A program made the translations under genes and the position numbers. Below are positions 9,237-16,944 of a stretch of DNA of 64,000 bases, piece after piece. The notes below the pieces were generated by a model. It did no database searches and was not told the origin of the DNA. It saw only the letters and a list, made by a program, of their open reading frames with translations. The stretch is from Mycobacterium sp. 236(2023) (GTDB lineage: Bacteria > Actinomycetota > Actinomycetes > Mycobacteriales > Mycobacteriaceae), in contig NZ_JARSBP010000012.1 in assembly GCF_029623955.1 (NCBI RefSeq), positions 42,880 through 106,879 of the forward strand, given 5' to 3'. Position 1 is the stretch's first letter, and the number at the start of each line of letters is the position of its first letter.

Positions 9237-10466
9237 ATGCCGTCACGCATCCTCGACTATCCGGTGTTCGACGCCGACAACCACTTCTACGAACCCAAGG
9301 AAGCGCTGACCAAGTTCCTTCCGGACAAGCGCAGAGGCGTCATCGACTACATCGACGTTCACGGCCGCACCAAGATCATGGTGCGCAACCACATCAGCGA
9401 CTACATCCCGAACCCGACGTTCGAGGTGGTCGCCCGCCCGGGCGCCCAGGAGGAGTACTTCCGACACGGAAGCGGTGGCAAGAGCTTCCGCGAGGTCATG
9501 GGCAAGCCGATGAAGGCGATCCCGGCATTCCGCAACCCCGAGGCCCGCCTCGAGGTGATGGACGGGCTCGGCCTGGACTACACGCTGATGTTCCCCACGC
9601 TCGCCTCGCTGGTCGAAGAACGCCTCAAAGACGATCCCGAGCTCATCCACGACATCGTCCATGCGCTCAACGAATGGATGTACGAGACTTGGCAATTCAA
9701 CTACGAGGACCGAATCTTCTCGACGCCGGTCATCACGCTGCCGATCGTCGACCGCGCCCTCGAAGAGCTCGAATGGTGTCTTGAGCGGGGCGCCAAGACC
9801 GTCCTGGTCCGGCCCGCACCGGTCCCCGGGTTCCGCGGCACGCGGTCATTCGGCACCGAAGAGTTCGACCCATTCTGGGAGGCCTGCGTCAAAGCCGGCA
9901 TCCCCGTGGCCATGCACGCCTCCGACAGCGGGTACGCCGAATACCTCAACGACTGGGAACCCGCCGACGAGTACCTGCCATTCAAGCCGACGGCATTCCG
10001 CATGGTGTCGATGGGCAAGCGTCCGATCGAGGACAGCATGGCAGCGCTGGTGTGCCACGGCGCGCTGACACGCAATCCCGATCTGCGCATCCTGTCTATC
10101 GAGAACGGCGCATCCTGGGTGCCGTACCTGTTCCACCAGTTCGAAGACGTGTACTCCAAGATGCCGCAGGCATTTCCGGAGAATCCCGTCGAGGCGTTCA
10201 AGCGCGCCGTCTACGTGGCGCCGTTCTGGGAGGACGACTTCAAGCAGATCTCCGAACTGTGCGGTATCGACCGCACGATCTTCGGCTCCGACTGGCCGCA
10301 TCCCGAAGGCCTCGCCGACCCGATCAACCTGGTCTCCGATCTCGAGGCTCACGGCCTCGACGACGAGGGCGTCCGAAAGGTGATGGGCAAGAACATGGTT
10401 GATCTGTTCGGGGTGGACAACAAGGTCGTCTACAAACCCGACGTGCCCGCACTCGTCATCGCCTGA
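9237..10466 (+). CDS. Amidohydrolase family protein (amidohydrolase-2 / ACMSD-like TIM barrel)
   Basis: This 409-residue metal-dependent hydrolase or decarboxylase belongs to the PF04909 family. It has the N-terminal metal motif variant FDADNHFYEP (D-x-D/N-x-H), the mid-chain VAMHASDSG strand with a metal-ligand His, and a C-terminal FGSDWPHPEG motif containing the catalytic Asp. Relatives act on aromatic or cyclic carboxylates. With two acyl-CoA dehydrogenases directly downstream it probably handles an intermediate of a catabolic pathway; the substrate cannot be read. The ATG at 9237 follows GGAGAG. The 17-base gap to the next gene indicates an operon, and the twin operators upstream indicate repression by the neighbouring TetR protein. 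Confidence 0.88.
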   Translation: MPSRILDYPVFDADNHFYEPKEALTKFLPDKRRGVIDYIDVHGRTKIMVRNHISDYIPNPTFEVVARPGAQEEYFRHGSGGKSFREVMGKPMKAIPAFRNPEARLEVMDGLGLDYTLMFPTLASLVEERLKDDPELIHDIVHALNEWMYETWQFNYEDRIFSTPVITLPIVDRALEELEWCLERGAKTVLVRPAPVPGFRGTRSFGTEEFDPFWEACVKAGIPVAMHASDSGYAEYLNDWEPADEYLPFKPTAFRMVSMGKRPIEDSMAALVCHGALTRNPDLRILSIENGASWVPYLFHQFEDVYSKMPQAFPENPVEAFKRAVYVAPFWEDDFKQISELCGIDRTIFGSDWPHPEGLADPINLVSDLEAHGLDDEGVRKVMGKNMVDLFGVDNKVVYKPDVPALVIA

Positions 10467-10483
10467 GAGGCAGAACAACTCGT

Positions 10484-11620
10484 ATGACCGACCTGGCAAA
10501 TCCGGAACAGCTGCTGTTCGCCTCGACCACCCAGACCTTCCTGGAGAAACAGGCGTCCCTGACGCATGTGCGCGGCCTGCACGCCTCGGGTACGTCGTTT
10601 CAGCGCGAATGGTGGCAGCGCGCCGCCGAACTGGGCTGGACCAGCCTGCTCGTGCCCGAGGATCTGGGCGGTGGCAGTGTCTCCGGAGACGGCGTGGCCG
10701 ACCTTGCGCTGGTCGCCGAGGAGATCGGCCATACTGTCGCGCCCGGCCCGCTGCATCCCGTCAGCGTCGTCCTGGCGGGTCTCGTCGAAGCGCCGGAGGG
10801 ACACGAGGATTCGATCGAGAGACTGATCGCCGGCGAGCTGATCGCATCGTGGGCGGTGTACGAACCTCGGCGTCCGTTCACCCCCGCGCAGGCAGCCACC
10901 ACGGCGACCCGCACCGACTCCGGGTACTGCATCGACGGCGTCAAAGATCGCGTCGAGGCGGGCACCGACTGCGATGCTGTGCTGGTCGTGGCCACATGCG
11001 ACGGTGAGCTGCGTCAGTTCCTGGTGCCGACGGACGCGCCGGGCGTCTCCGTCACGACCCAGAACTCCGTCGACATGGTGAAACGTTACGCGCGAATGCA
11101 ATTCGAGAGCGTCGACGTGGACGAGTCCGCTGCCGTCGGCACCGCCGAGCAGACCGCGGCGATCATCGAACGTCAGCGGCAGATCGCGCTGGTCCTGCAG
11201 TGCGCCGAGATCGTCGGCATCCTCGACTCGGTGCTGGCGATGACCAACCAATGGCTGTCCGACCGGCACAGCTTCGGGCGGCCGCTGTCGTCGTATCAGG
11301 CGCTCAAGCACCGCGCCGCCGACATGAAGCTCTGGTTCGAGGCGTGCCGCGGCACCACGGCCGGAGCCGTCAAGGCGGTCGCAGAGCGCTCACCGGAGGC
11401 CCCGATGTTGGCCAGCGTCGCGAAAGCCTATGTCGCCGAGCGTGCCCCGGTGATGTTGCAGGAGTGCGTTCAACTGCACGGCGGCATCGGCGTCACCTGG
11501 GAACACGACCTGCACCTCTATCTGCGCCGGGTGGCGCTGTACCGGGCCGTGTTCGGATCGCCCGAAGACCATCACCGCGCTGTCTACCAACTGAGCAAGA
11601 AGGCCGAGGTTCCGGCATGA
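10484..11620 (+). CDS. Acyl-CoA dehydrogenase family protein (subunit 1 of a tandem pair)
   Basis: This 378-residue flavoprotein of the acyl-CoA dehydrogenase fold would take part in alpha,beta-oxidation of an acyl-CoA. The N-terminal helical domain, a degenerate middle beta domain, and a C-terminal domain with RHSFGRPLSSYQALKHRAADM and the QLHGGIGVTWEHDLHLYLRR block are visible. The canonical EGT catalytic region after that block is not present. In mycobacteria such proteins commonly pair with a second FadE encoded next door to form heterotetramers (family knowledge). Its TGA overlaps the ATG of the next acyl-CoA dehydrogenase (ATGA), supporting coupled synthesis of a two-subunit enzyme. Confidence 0.88.
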   Translation: MTDLANPEQLLFASTTQTFLEKQASLTHVRGLHASGTSFQREWWQRAAELGWTSLLVPEDLGGGSVSGDGVADLALVAEEIGHTVAPGPLHPVSVVLAGLVEAPEGHEDSIERLIAGELIASWAVYEPRRPFTPAQAATTATRTDSGYCIDGVKDRVEAGTDCDAVLVVATCDGELRQFLVPTDAPGVSVTTQNSVDMVKRYARMQFESVDVDESAAVGTAEQTAAIIERQRQIALVLQCAEIVGILDSVLAMTNQWLSDRHSFGRPLSSYQALKHRAADMKLWFEACRGTTAGAVKAVAERSPEAPMLASVAKAYVAERAPVMLQECVQLHGGIGVTWEHDLHLYLRRVALYRAVFGSPEDHHRAVYQLSKKAEVPA

Positions 11621-12891
11621 CCGACACTGTGACGTCCGCACAGACGACCGAGTCGGTGGCCGAGTTCGCGGCCCGCGCCCGCAACTGGCTGGCCGAGAAC
11701 ATGCCGCGCATCGATCCCGAGCACCCGCCGTTCTCGGTGCGCGCAGAACAGGAGTCCTGGGATCGGGCAAAGGAACTCCAGAAGCGCTTGCACGAGGGCG
11801 GGTTCGCCGGAATCTGCTTCCCGCGCGAGTACGGCGGGTTGGGCTTGGACCACGCCTACCAGCGGGCATTCAACGCCGAGTGCCGCAGCTACGAGATGCC
11901 GCTGATCCTCAACGTCCCGACGTTCACGATCTGCGCCGCGACGATCCTCGACGTCGGTAGCGAAACCCAGAAACGCGAACGCATCTCGGCGGCGATCCGC
12001 GGTGACGAGATCCTGGTTCAGCTGCTCAGCGAGCCCAGTGGCGGATCCGACCTGGCGGGCGTCATCACCCGAGCCGACCACCAGGACGGCAAGTGGGTCA
12101 TCAACGGCGCCAAGACCTGGAGCACGAGTGCCTTCGCCGGTGACTACGGCCTGCTGCTGGCCCGGACCGACTGGACCGTGCCCAAACACGAGGGCCTGAC
12201 GATGTTCCTCGTGCCGCTGAACTCCCCCGGCATCACCATGCGCCGAATCAAGGAGGTCAACGGCAACGAGGAATTCTGTGAGGAGTTCTTCGACGGCCTC
12301 GAACTCGGTGAGGACGCCGTCGTCGGCGAGGTGAACAAGGGCTGGGAGGTCGCGACTCGCCAGCTGCACCACGAACGCCGAGCCGTCGGCGGAGGTTCCG
12401 AGTTCGCCAGTGGCACAGCCGCCGAGAACGCCAGCGAGATGCCGCCCGACCACGTCGGCCTCGCTGAGGCGACGGGCCAGGGCGACGATCCGCGCATCCA
12501 GGACCTGGCCGGCCGCGCCCTGACCCGCCGGATCGTCAAGGAACAGCTCATCGACCATGTGTTCCATGCGATCTCGAACGGCTCGCTGCCACCGAACGCC
12601 GGCACGCTGATCCGCCTTTTCCACGCCGAGACCACTGAGCTCGAGGTCGACACCGCGCTCGCCATCGCGGGCACCGCGGGCGTCATCGACGAAGGCTCCG
12701 ACGCTGATCCGGCCCTCGGCGACTTCGCGGAGATCGGGGTGCGGTACCTGTCCCGGCAGACCGGCTCCCTTGGCGGCGGCAGTTCGGAAATGGCCCGCAA
12801 TGTCATCAGCGAACGCATTCTCGGCTTCCCGCGCGAGGCGGCCGCCGACCGTGGTGTTCCGTTCAATGAGGTCAAGCGCAACAAGAGTTAG
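11617..12891 (+). CDS. Acyl-CoA dehydrogenase family protein (subunit 2 of a tandem pair)
   Basis: This 424-residue acyl-CoA dehydrogenase has a well-formed FAD/substrate middle domain. It includes LLSEPSGGSDLAG and WVINGAKTWSTSAFAGDYG, and a C-terminal GSLGGGSSEMARN-ISERILGFPRE block typical of FadE enzymes. The ATG at 11617 overlaps the preceding stop, so it is the likely partner subunit of the upstream FadE. It ends the amidohydrolase operon. Its TAG overlaps the TAA of the convergent radical SAM gene. The substrate is unknown; the operon context (amidohydrolase, thioesterase, TetR) suggests catabolism of an unusual acyl chain. Confidence 0.92.
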   Translation: MTDTVTSAQTTESVAEFAARARNWLAENMPRIDPEHPPFSVRAEQESWDRAKELQKRLHEGGFAGICFPREYGGLGLDHAYQRAFNAECRSYEMPLILNVPTFTICAATILDVGSETQKRERISAAIRGDEILVQLLSEPSGGSDLAGVITRADHQDGKWVINGAKTWSTSAFAGDYGLLLARTDWTVPKHEGLTMFLVPLNSPGITMRRIKEVNGNEEFCEEFFDGLELGEDAVVGEVNKGWEVATRQLHHERRAVGGGSEFASGTAAENASEMPPDHVGLAEATGQGDDPRIQDLAGRALTRRIVKEQLIDHVFHAISNGSLPPNAGTLIRLFHAETTELEVDTALAIAGTAGVIDEGSDADPALGDFAEIGVRYLSRQTGSLGGGSSEMARNVISERILGFPREAAADRGVPFNEVKRNKS

Positions 12892-13910
12892 AACAGGGCC
12901 GGCTGAAACGCGTCCTCCGCTGCGGCGGGCGGTGCGGAGGCGGGCGCCTCACGGAACGCGCGACCGTCTCGCGCCAATCCGTGCTTGGCCACCAGCGGGG
13001 CGGCGCGCTGCGCCAGCATCGACCGGTATTCCGCCGGCAGGTAGGCCCCGCGCCGGTAGAGGTGCCGGTACTGCCCGACCAGGTCGGGGTAGGCCTGCGC
13101 CAGCCAGTCCATGAACCAGCCGCGGGTGCTGCCCCGTAGATGCAGCCCGAACACGGTGACGCTGGTCGCCCCTGCGGCGGCGATCCTGCCCAGCAGGTCG
13201 TCCAGGTGTTCCTCGGAATCGGTGAGCATGGGCAGGACGGGTGCCACCATGACGTGGCAGTCCAGGCCTGCGTCGCGGATCGCCGAGATCAGACCGAGCC
13301 GCGCCGCAGGCGTCGGCGTGCCCGGCTCGACGCGATCGTGGATCTCCGGATCGCCGACAGCCAGCGAGACCGCCACGCTGACATCGACCCGGCGCGCCAC
13401 CTCGGTGAGCAACGGCAGGTCCCGCCGTAGCAGCGTGCCTTTGGTCAGAATCGAGAACGGGGTACCGAAATCGGCCAGCGCGGCGATGATGCCCGGCATC
13501 AGCGCGTAGCGGCCCTCGGCACGCTGATAGGGGTCCGTATTCGTGCCCAGCGCAACGGTTTCCCGCGTCCACGACGGCCTGCGCAGTTCGCGGCGAAGGA
13601 CCTCGGCGACATTGGTCTTCACGACCACCTGGCTGTCGAAGTCGCGACCGGAGTCGAAGTCGAGGTACTCGTGGGTGGGCCGGGCGAAACAGTATCGGCA
13701 CGCGTGCGAACATCCGCGATAACCGTTCACCGTGTACTTGAACGGCAGCATCGACGCGGCGGGGATCTTGTTCAGCGCCGACTTGCAGAGCACCTCGTGG
13801 AAGGTGATGCCCTCGAACTGCGGCGTCCGGACGCTGCGGACCAAACCGATACGCTGCAGGCCGGGCAGCGCGCCGTCGTCGACGTCGATTGCCTGCCCCG
13901 CCCAACGCAT
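12888..13910 (-). CDS. Radical SAM protein of the Rv2578c type
   Basis: This 340-residue radical SAM enzyme carries the 4Fe-4S motif C-x3-C-x2-C in GCSHACRYCFA (about residues 68-78). The following HEYLDFDSGRDF and TVFGLHLRGSTRGWF blocks match what I recall of M. tuberculosis Rv2578c. The reaction is unknown; the closest general resemblance is to SplB-like proteins. The family is sometimes annotated as intein-containing, but this copy reads through without an insertion. An excellent SOS-box match lies just upstream of its ATG, so LexA control is likely, in line with reports that Rv2578c belongs to the mycobacterial LexA regulon. It diverges from the HelD-type gene. Confidence 0.88.
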   Translation of the reverse strand: MRWAGQAIDVDDGALPGLQRIGLVRSVRTPQFEGITFHEVLCKSALNKIPAASMLPFKYTVNGYRGCSHACRYCFARPTHEYLDFDSGRDFDSQVVVKTNVAEVLRRELRRPSWTRETVALGTNTDPYQRAEGRYALMPGIIAALADFGTPFSILTKGTLLRRDLPLLTEVARRVDVSVAVSLAVGDPEIHDRVEPGTPTPAARLGLISAIRDAGLDCHVMVAPVLPMLTDSEEHLDDLLGRIAAAGATSVTVFGLHLRGSTRGWFMDWLAQAYPDLVGQYRHLYRRGAYLPAEYRSMLAQRAAPLVAKHGLARDGRAFREAPASAPPAAAEDAFQPALF

Positions 13911-13917
13911 AAGCTAT

Positions 13918-13933
13918 GCGAACATATGTTCGA
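13918..13933. promoter_or_regulatory. LexA/SOS box in the radical SAM-helD divergent promoter
   Basis: The site reads GCGAACATATGTTCGA. It matches the actinobacterial SOS consensus TCGAAC-N4-GTTCGA at all but the first position and contains a perfect 14-bp palindrome. It sits 8 bases upstream of the radical SAM ATG and just upstream of a TAAAAT hexamer (13956-13961) that could be the -10 element for helD. LexA could therefore regulate both genes. Confidence 0.85.
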
Positions 13934-13992
13934 CATGCTGTCAAGCAACCCGCTGTAAAATCGCAGCCGTCGCGCAATTTGCTAAGGGGCAC

Positions 13993-16221
13993 ATGTCAAG
14001 TCAGATGATGCACACGAACTACGACACCGAGCTGCAGTCGGAACGCAGCTACATCGAAGCCCTGTATGCGCGGGTCGATGCCGAGCGCGAGCGGGTCAAG
14101 CGCAGGTACGCCGCGGCGCTGGGGGCTCCCGTCGATGCCCAGGACGGCGGGACCCTGGTGGATCGCGACGCCGAGGTGCGCGCGACCTCCGCCCAGATGG
14201 ATCGGCTCAATGTCGCCGATGCCGGTCTCTGCTTCGGCCGCCTCGACAGCGTCGACGGGGAGCGGATCTACATCGGCCGCCTCGGCGTGCTCGACGATAC
14301 GAACGACTACGAACCGCTGCTGATCGACTGGCGCGCCCCCGCCGCCCGCGCGTTCTACGTCGCCACGGGTGCGCACCCGGAGAACATGCGCAGGCGCAGG
14401 CAGTTCCGCAGCATCGGACGCCGTCTCATCGATTTCACCGATGAGGTGTTCGGTAGGCCCGGCGCGGACGAAACCGAAGGCCAGCGAGGCAGTTCCAGCG
14501 ACGTGGCCCTGCTCGCAGCGGTGAACGCGCCGCGCGGTGAGGGCATGCGCGACATCGTCGCCACCATCCAGGCCGAACAGGACGCGATCATCCGGATGGA
14601 TCACCCCGGTGTGCTCGTCATCGAAGGTGGTCCCGGCACCGGCAAGACCGTCGTCGCGCTGCACCGCGTCGCGTATCTGCTCTACACCCAGCGCAAACGG
14701 ATGGAGAGCCACGGCGTGCTCGTGGTCGGACCCAACTCGGCGTTTCTGCGCCACATCGGGCGGGTGCTGCCGTCACTCGGCGAAACCAACGTGGTCTTCA
14801 TGACCATCGGCGACCTTCACCCCAGCCTCCACGCCACCGCGGAGGACAAGCCGGAGGCGACACGGATCAAAGGCTCGCTGGCGATTCTCGATGTACTCGC
14901 CGCAGCGGTCGCCGACCGGCAGCGCGTTCCGGAGGAACCGCTGCCGATAGACCTCTCCGATGTGTCGGTGAGCATCGGCGCCGACATCGCCGAGTGGGCC
15001 ATTCAGGAAGCCCGGGCAAGCGACCAACCCCACAACGACGCACGCACCGTCTTCGTCGACGTCATCACCTGGGCTCTCACCGAACGGGCCATCGCGAAGC
15101 TCGGCCGCGGCTGGTTGACGCGCTCGGACAAGGCCGCCTGGGAACATCTGCGCGCCGATCTGCTCGACGAGCTCGAAGACCACGCGGCGTTCAAAGCGGC
15201 GCTCAACCAGCTCTGGCCCGTCCTGACGCCGGAAACGCTTCTGGCCGAGCTCTATTCGTCACACGACCGGCTGCGCGCGGCGGGTGCGGACCCCGCCCTG
15301 TATCGCGAGGACGGCGCCGCTTGGACACTGTCGGATGTGCCGCTGCTCGACGAACTCGTCGACCTCCTCGGGCGGGACAAGTCGGGCGAGGAAGCCGCCG
15401 AACGGGAACGCCAGGAGGAGGCCGCCTACGCAGCGGGAGTGCTCGACCTGATGATCGGCCGCGAGGACATGATGGACGACGAAGACCGGCTGATGGCCCA
15501 GGACGTCATCGCCGCCGAGGATCTCGCCGAGCGATACATCGAACGCGACACCCGCGAACTCGCCGAACGAGCTGCCGCAGACCGGGAATGGACGTACGGG
15601 CACGTCGTCGTCGACGAGGCGCAGGAGCTCTCGGAGATGGACTGGCGGGTGCTGATGCGACGCTGCCCGAGCCGCTCGTTCACGATGGTCGGTGACCTCG
15701 CGCAACGACGCTCGACGGCCGGTGCGACGTCGTGGGACTCGATGTTGAAACCCTATGTGCCCGACCGCTGGATGTACCGGACCCTGACGGTGAACTACCG
15801 CACTCCTTCGGAGATCATGGCCGTGGCCGCGGCGGTGCTCGCCCAGTTCGCGCCCGACGTGAAACCGCCGGAGTCGGTGCGCTCCAACGGAATTGCCCCC
15901 TGGTCCCGGCAGGTGGACGATGACGAGCTCGCCTCGGCCATCGAAGAGTTCCATACCGATGAAGCACAGAAGGACGGCACAAGCGTCGTCATCGGGCCGC
16001 CCGGCGTTCCCGGGACGGTGTCACCCACGGAGACCAAAGGACTGGAGTTCGATTCCGTCCTCGTCGTGCACCCGGAACGCATTCTCGCCGAAGGCACCCG
16101 AGGCGCGGCGGACCTTTACGTTGCGCTGACCCGCGCGACCCAGCGGCTCGGGGTATTGCACCGAGACGAACTACCCGCCGCCCTCGCCGAGCTGACGGGG
16201 CGGCGATGCGCTCAGGCCTGA
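13993..16221 (+). CDS. helD: HelD-type (class II) RNA polymerase-associated ATPase/helicase
   Basis: This 742-residue UvrD-like superfamily 1 ATPase resembles mycobacterial HelD, which removes stalled or rifamycin-bound RNA polymerase from DNA (known for the family). It has an N-terminal coiled-coil arm (about residues 10-90), Walker A GGPGTGKT near residue 212, Walker B/DEAQ in VVVDEAQELS, motif IV-like VNYRTPSE, and a C-terminal ETKGLEFDSV and YVALTRATQRL. The start ATG at 13993 follows AAGGGG; upstream in-frame sequence overlaps the divergent gene. The -35 region overlaps the SOS box. Related HelR proteins confer rifamycin tolerance, so damage- or drug-linked induction is plausible but unproven. 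It ends one base from the convergent secreted-protein gene. Confidence 0.9.
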   Translation: MSSQMMHTNYDTELQSERSYIEALYARVDAERERVKRRYAAALGAPVDAQDGGTLVDRDAEVRATSAQMDRLNVADAGLCFGRLDSVDGERIYIGRLGVLDDTNDYEPLLIDWRAPAARAFYVATGAHPENMRRRRQFRSIGRRLIDFTDEVFGRPGADETEGQRGSSSDVALLAAVNAPRGEGMRDIVATIQAEQDAIIRMDHPGVLVIEGGPGTGKTVVALHRVAYLLYTQRKRMESHGVLVVGPNSAFLRHIGRVLPSLGETNVVFMTIGDLHPSLHATAEDKPEATRIKGSLAILDVLAAAVADRQRVPEEPLPIDLSDVSVSIGADIAEWAIQEARASDQPHNDARTVFVDVITWALTERAIAKLGRGWLTRSDKAAWEHLRADLLDELEDHAAFKAALNQLWPVLTPETLLAELYSSHDRLRAAGADPALYREDGAAWTLSDVPLLDELVDLLGRDKSGEEAAERERQEEAAYAAGVLDLMIGREDMMDDEDRLMAQDVIAAEDLAERYIERDTRELAERAAADREWTYGHVVVDEAQELSEMDWRVLMRRCPSRSFTMVGDLAQRRSTAGATSWDSMLKPYVPDRWMYRTLTVNYRTPSEIMAVAAAVLAQFAPDVKPPESVRSNGIAPWSRQVDDDELASAIEEFHTDEAQKDGTSVVIGPPGVPGTVSPTETKGLEFDSVLVVHPERILAEGTRGAADLYVALTRATQRLGVLHRDELPAALAELTGRRCAQA

Positions 16222-16222
16222 G

Positions 16223-16654
16223 TCACCAGCGGCCGAGCTTGCAGAACACGTTGTACGGATCGTTGTGCTCGGTGGCGACGGCGCCGTCGACGGCGATGTC
16301 ACAATGCGCGTTCGGAGGGGCCTGGCCGCCCTTGGTGGTGCTGCTGACCTGAAGGATCGCCCAGTTCGGATCTTCCATCGTGGTCTCGAACACCCACGGC
16401 ACGCCCGGCGCCAGGTTGACCTTCTCGCGCTTGGCGTACGCGTAAGCGTCGGCGTTGAAGGCCTCCATGCTCGGCGGCTGGGCCGTCACATAGAAGAGGT
16501 CGAACTGGTAGGCGCCGCCCGACACGAGCGTGTAGCGGACCTGCTTACCCGCAGGCTGAGCGCTCGCGGTGGGCGCACCCACCATGACCGAGGTGGCCGC
16601 CGCCAGCAGTGTGGCCCCGACTGCCGCTCCCACTTTGGCTGTAGCAATTCGCAT
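16223..16654 (-). CDS. Small secreted protein (Rv2576c-like position)
   Basis: This 143-residue exported protein has a clear Sec signal peptide: a basic start, a hydrophobic core (GAAVGATLLAAATSVMV) and an ASA cleavage site near residue 33. The mature part is beta-rich with two cysteines (CDIAVDG and VFCKL) likely forming a disulfide. The pattern of strands and C-terminal Cys pair recalls MmpS-type domains, but similarity is weak. The ATG at 16654 is chosen; a GTG at 16663 is an alternative. It lies in the position of M. tuberculosis Rv2576c and diverges from the urea transporter operon. Function is unknown. Confidence 0.75.
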   Translation of the reverse strand: MRIATAKVGAAVGATLLAAATSVMVGAPTASAQPAGKQVRYTLVSGGAYQFDLFYVTAQPPSMEAFNADAYAYAKREKVNLAPGVPWVFETTMEDPNWAILQVSSTTKGGQAPPNAHCDIAVDGAVATEHNDPYNVFCKLGRW

Positions 16655-16813
16655 GTTGGTCACATCGCCGGACGCTACCGGATTGTTACGGGCGTGCCAG
16701 TCCCTCGCCCTCGCCCTTGGTTAACGGCAAACCAACCGTCACTTGCGACCACAGGTTAACTTTCCCGTCACACACAGACATTTGGCAGAAACACAGGCGC
16801 TCTAACGTCCCGA

Positions 16814-16836
16814 TTCGACACCGGGGTGGTGTCGAA
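16814..16836. promoter_or_regulatory. Perfect inverted repeat upstream of urtA
   Basis: Arms TTCGACACC and GGTGTCGAA (9 bp, perfect) surround a 5-base GGGGT centre. The repeat lies about 110 bases before the urtA start. It could be a repressor site or a stem-loop in the leader; there is no T-run, so it is not a classical terminator. Confidence 0.6.
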
Positions 16837-16899
16837 ACTTCTTCGTTCAGGGCCGCTCTGCGTGGTTCTGAGGGGTGCAGAAGTGTCCTTCTTCGGTTC

Positions 16900-16915
16900 C
16901 TCATCAGGGGATGAG
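16900..16915 (+). promoter_or_regulatory. Short hairpin in the urtA leader
   Basis: CTCATC and GATGAG form a 6-bp stem with an AGGG loop, 29 bases before the urtA ATG. It may affect mRNA structure or stability near the ribosome binding site. Support is base complementarity only. Confidence 0.35.
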
Positions 16916-16944
16916 CGCTGCCGACCGTGCCAGAAAGGCCGTAC

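Noticed and set aside
16810..16944. Guanidine-I (ykkC) or other known riboswitch ahead of urtA
   Set aside because: The hairpins lack the conserved ykkC core words. I could not support a known riboswitch class.
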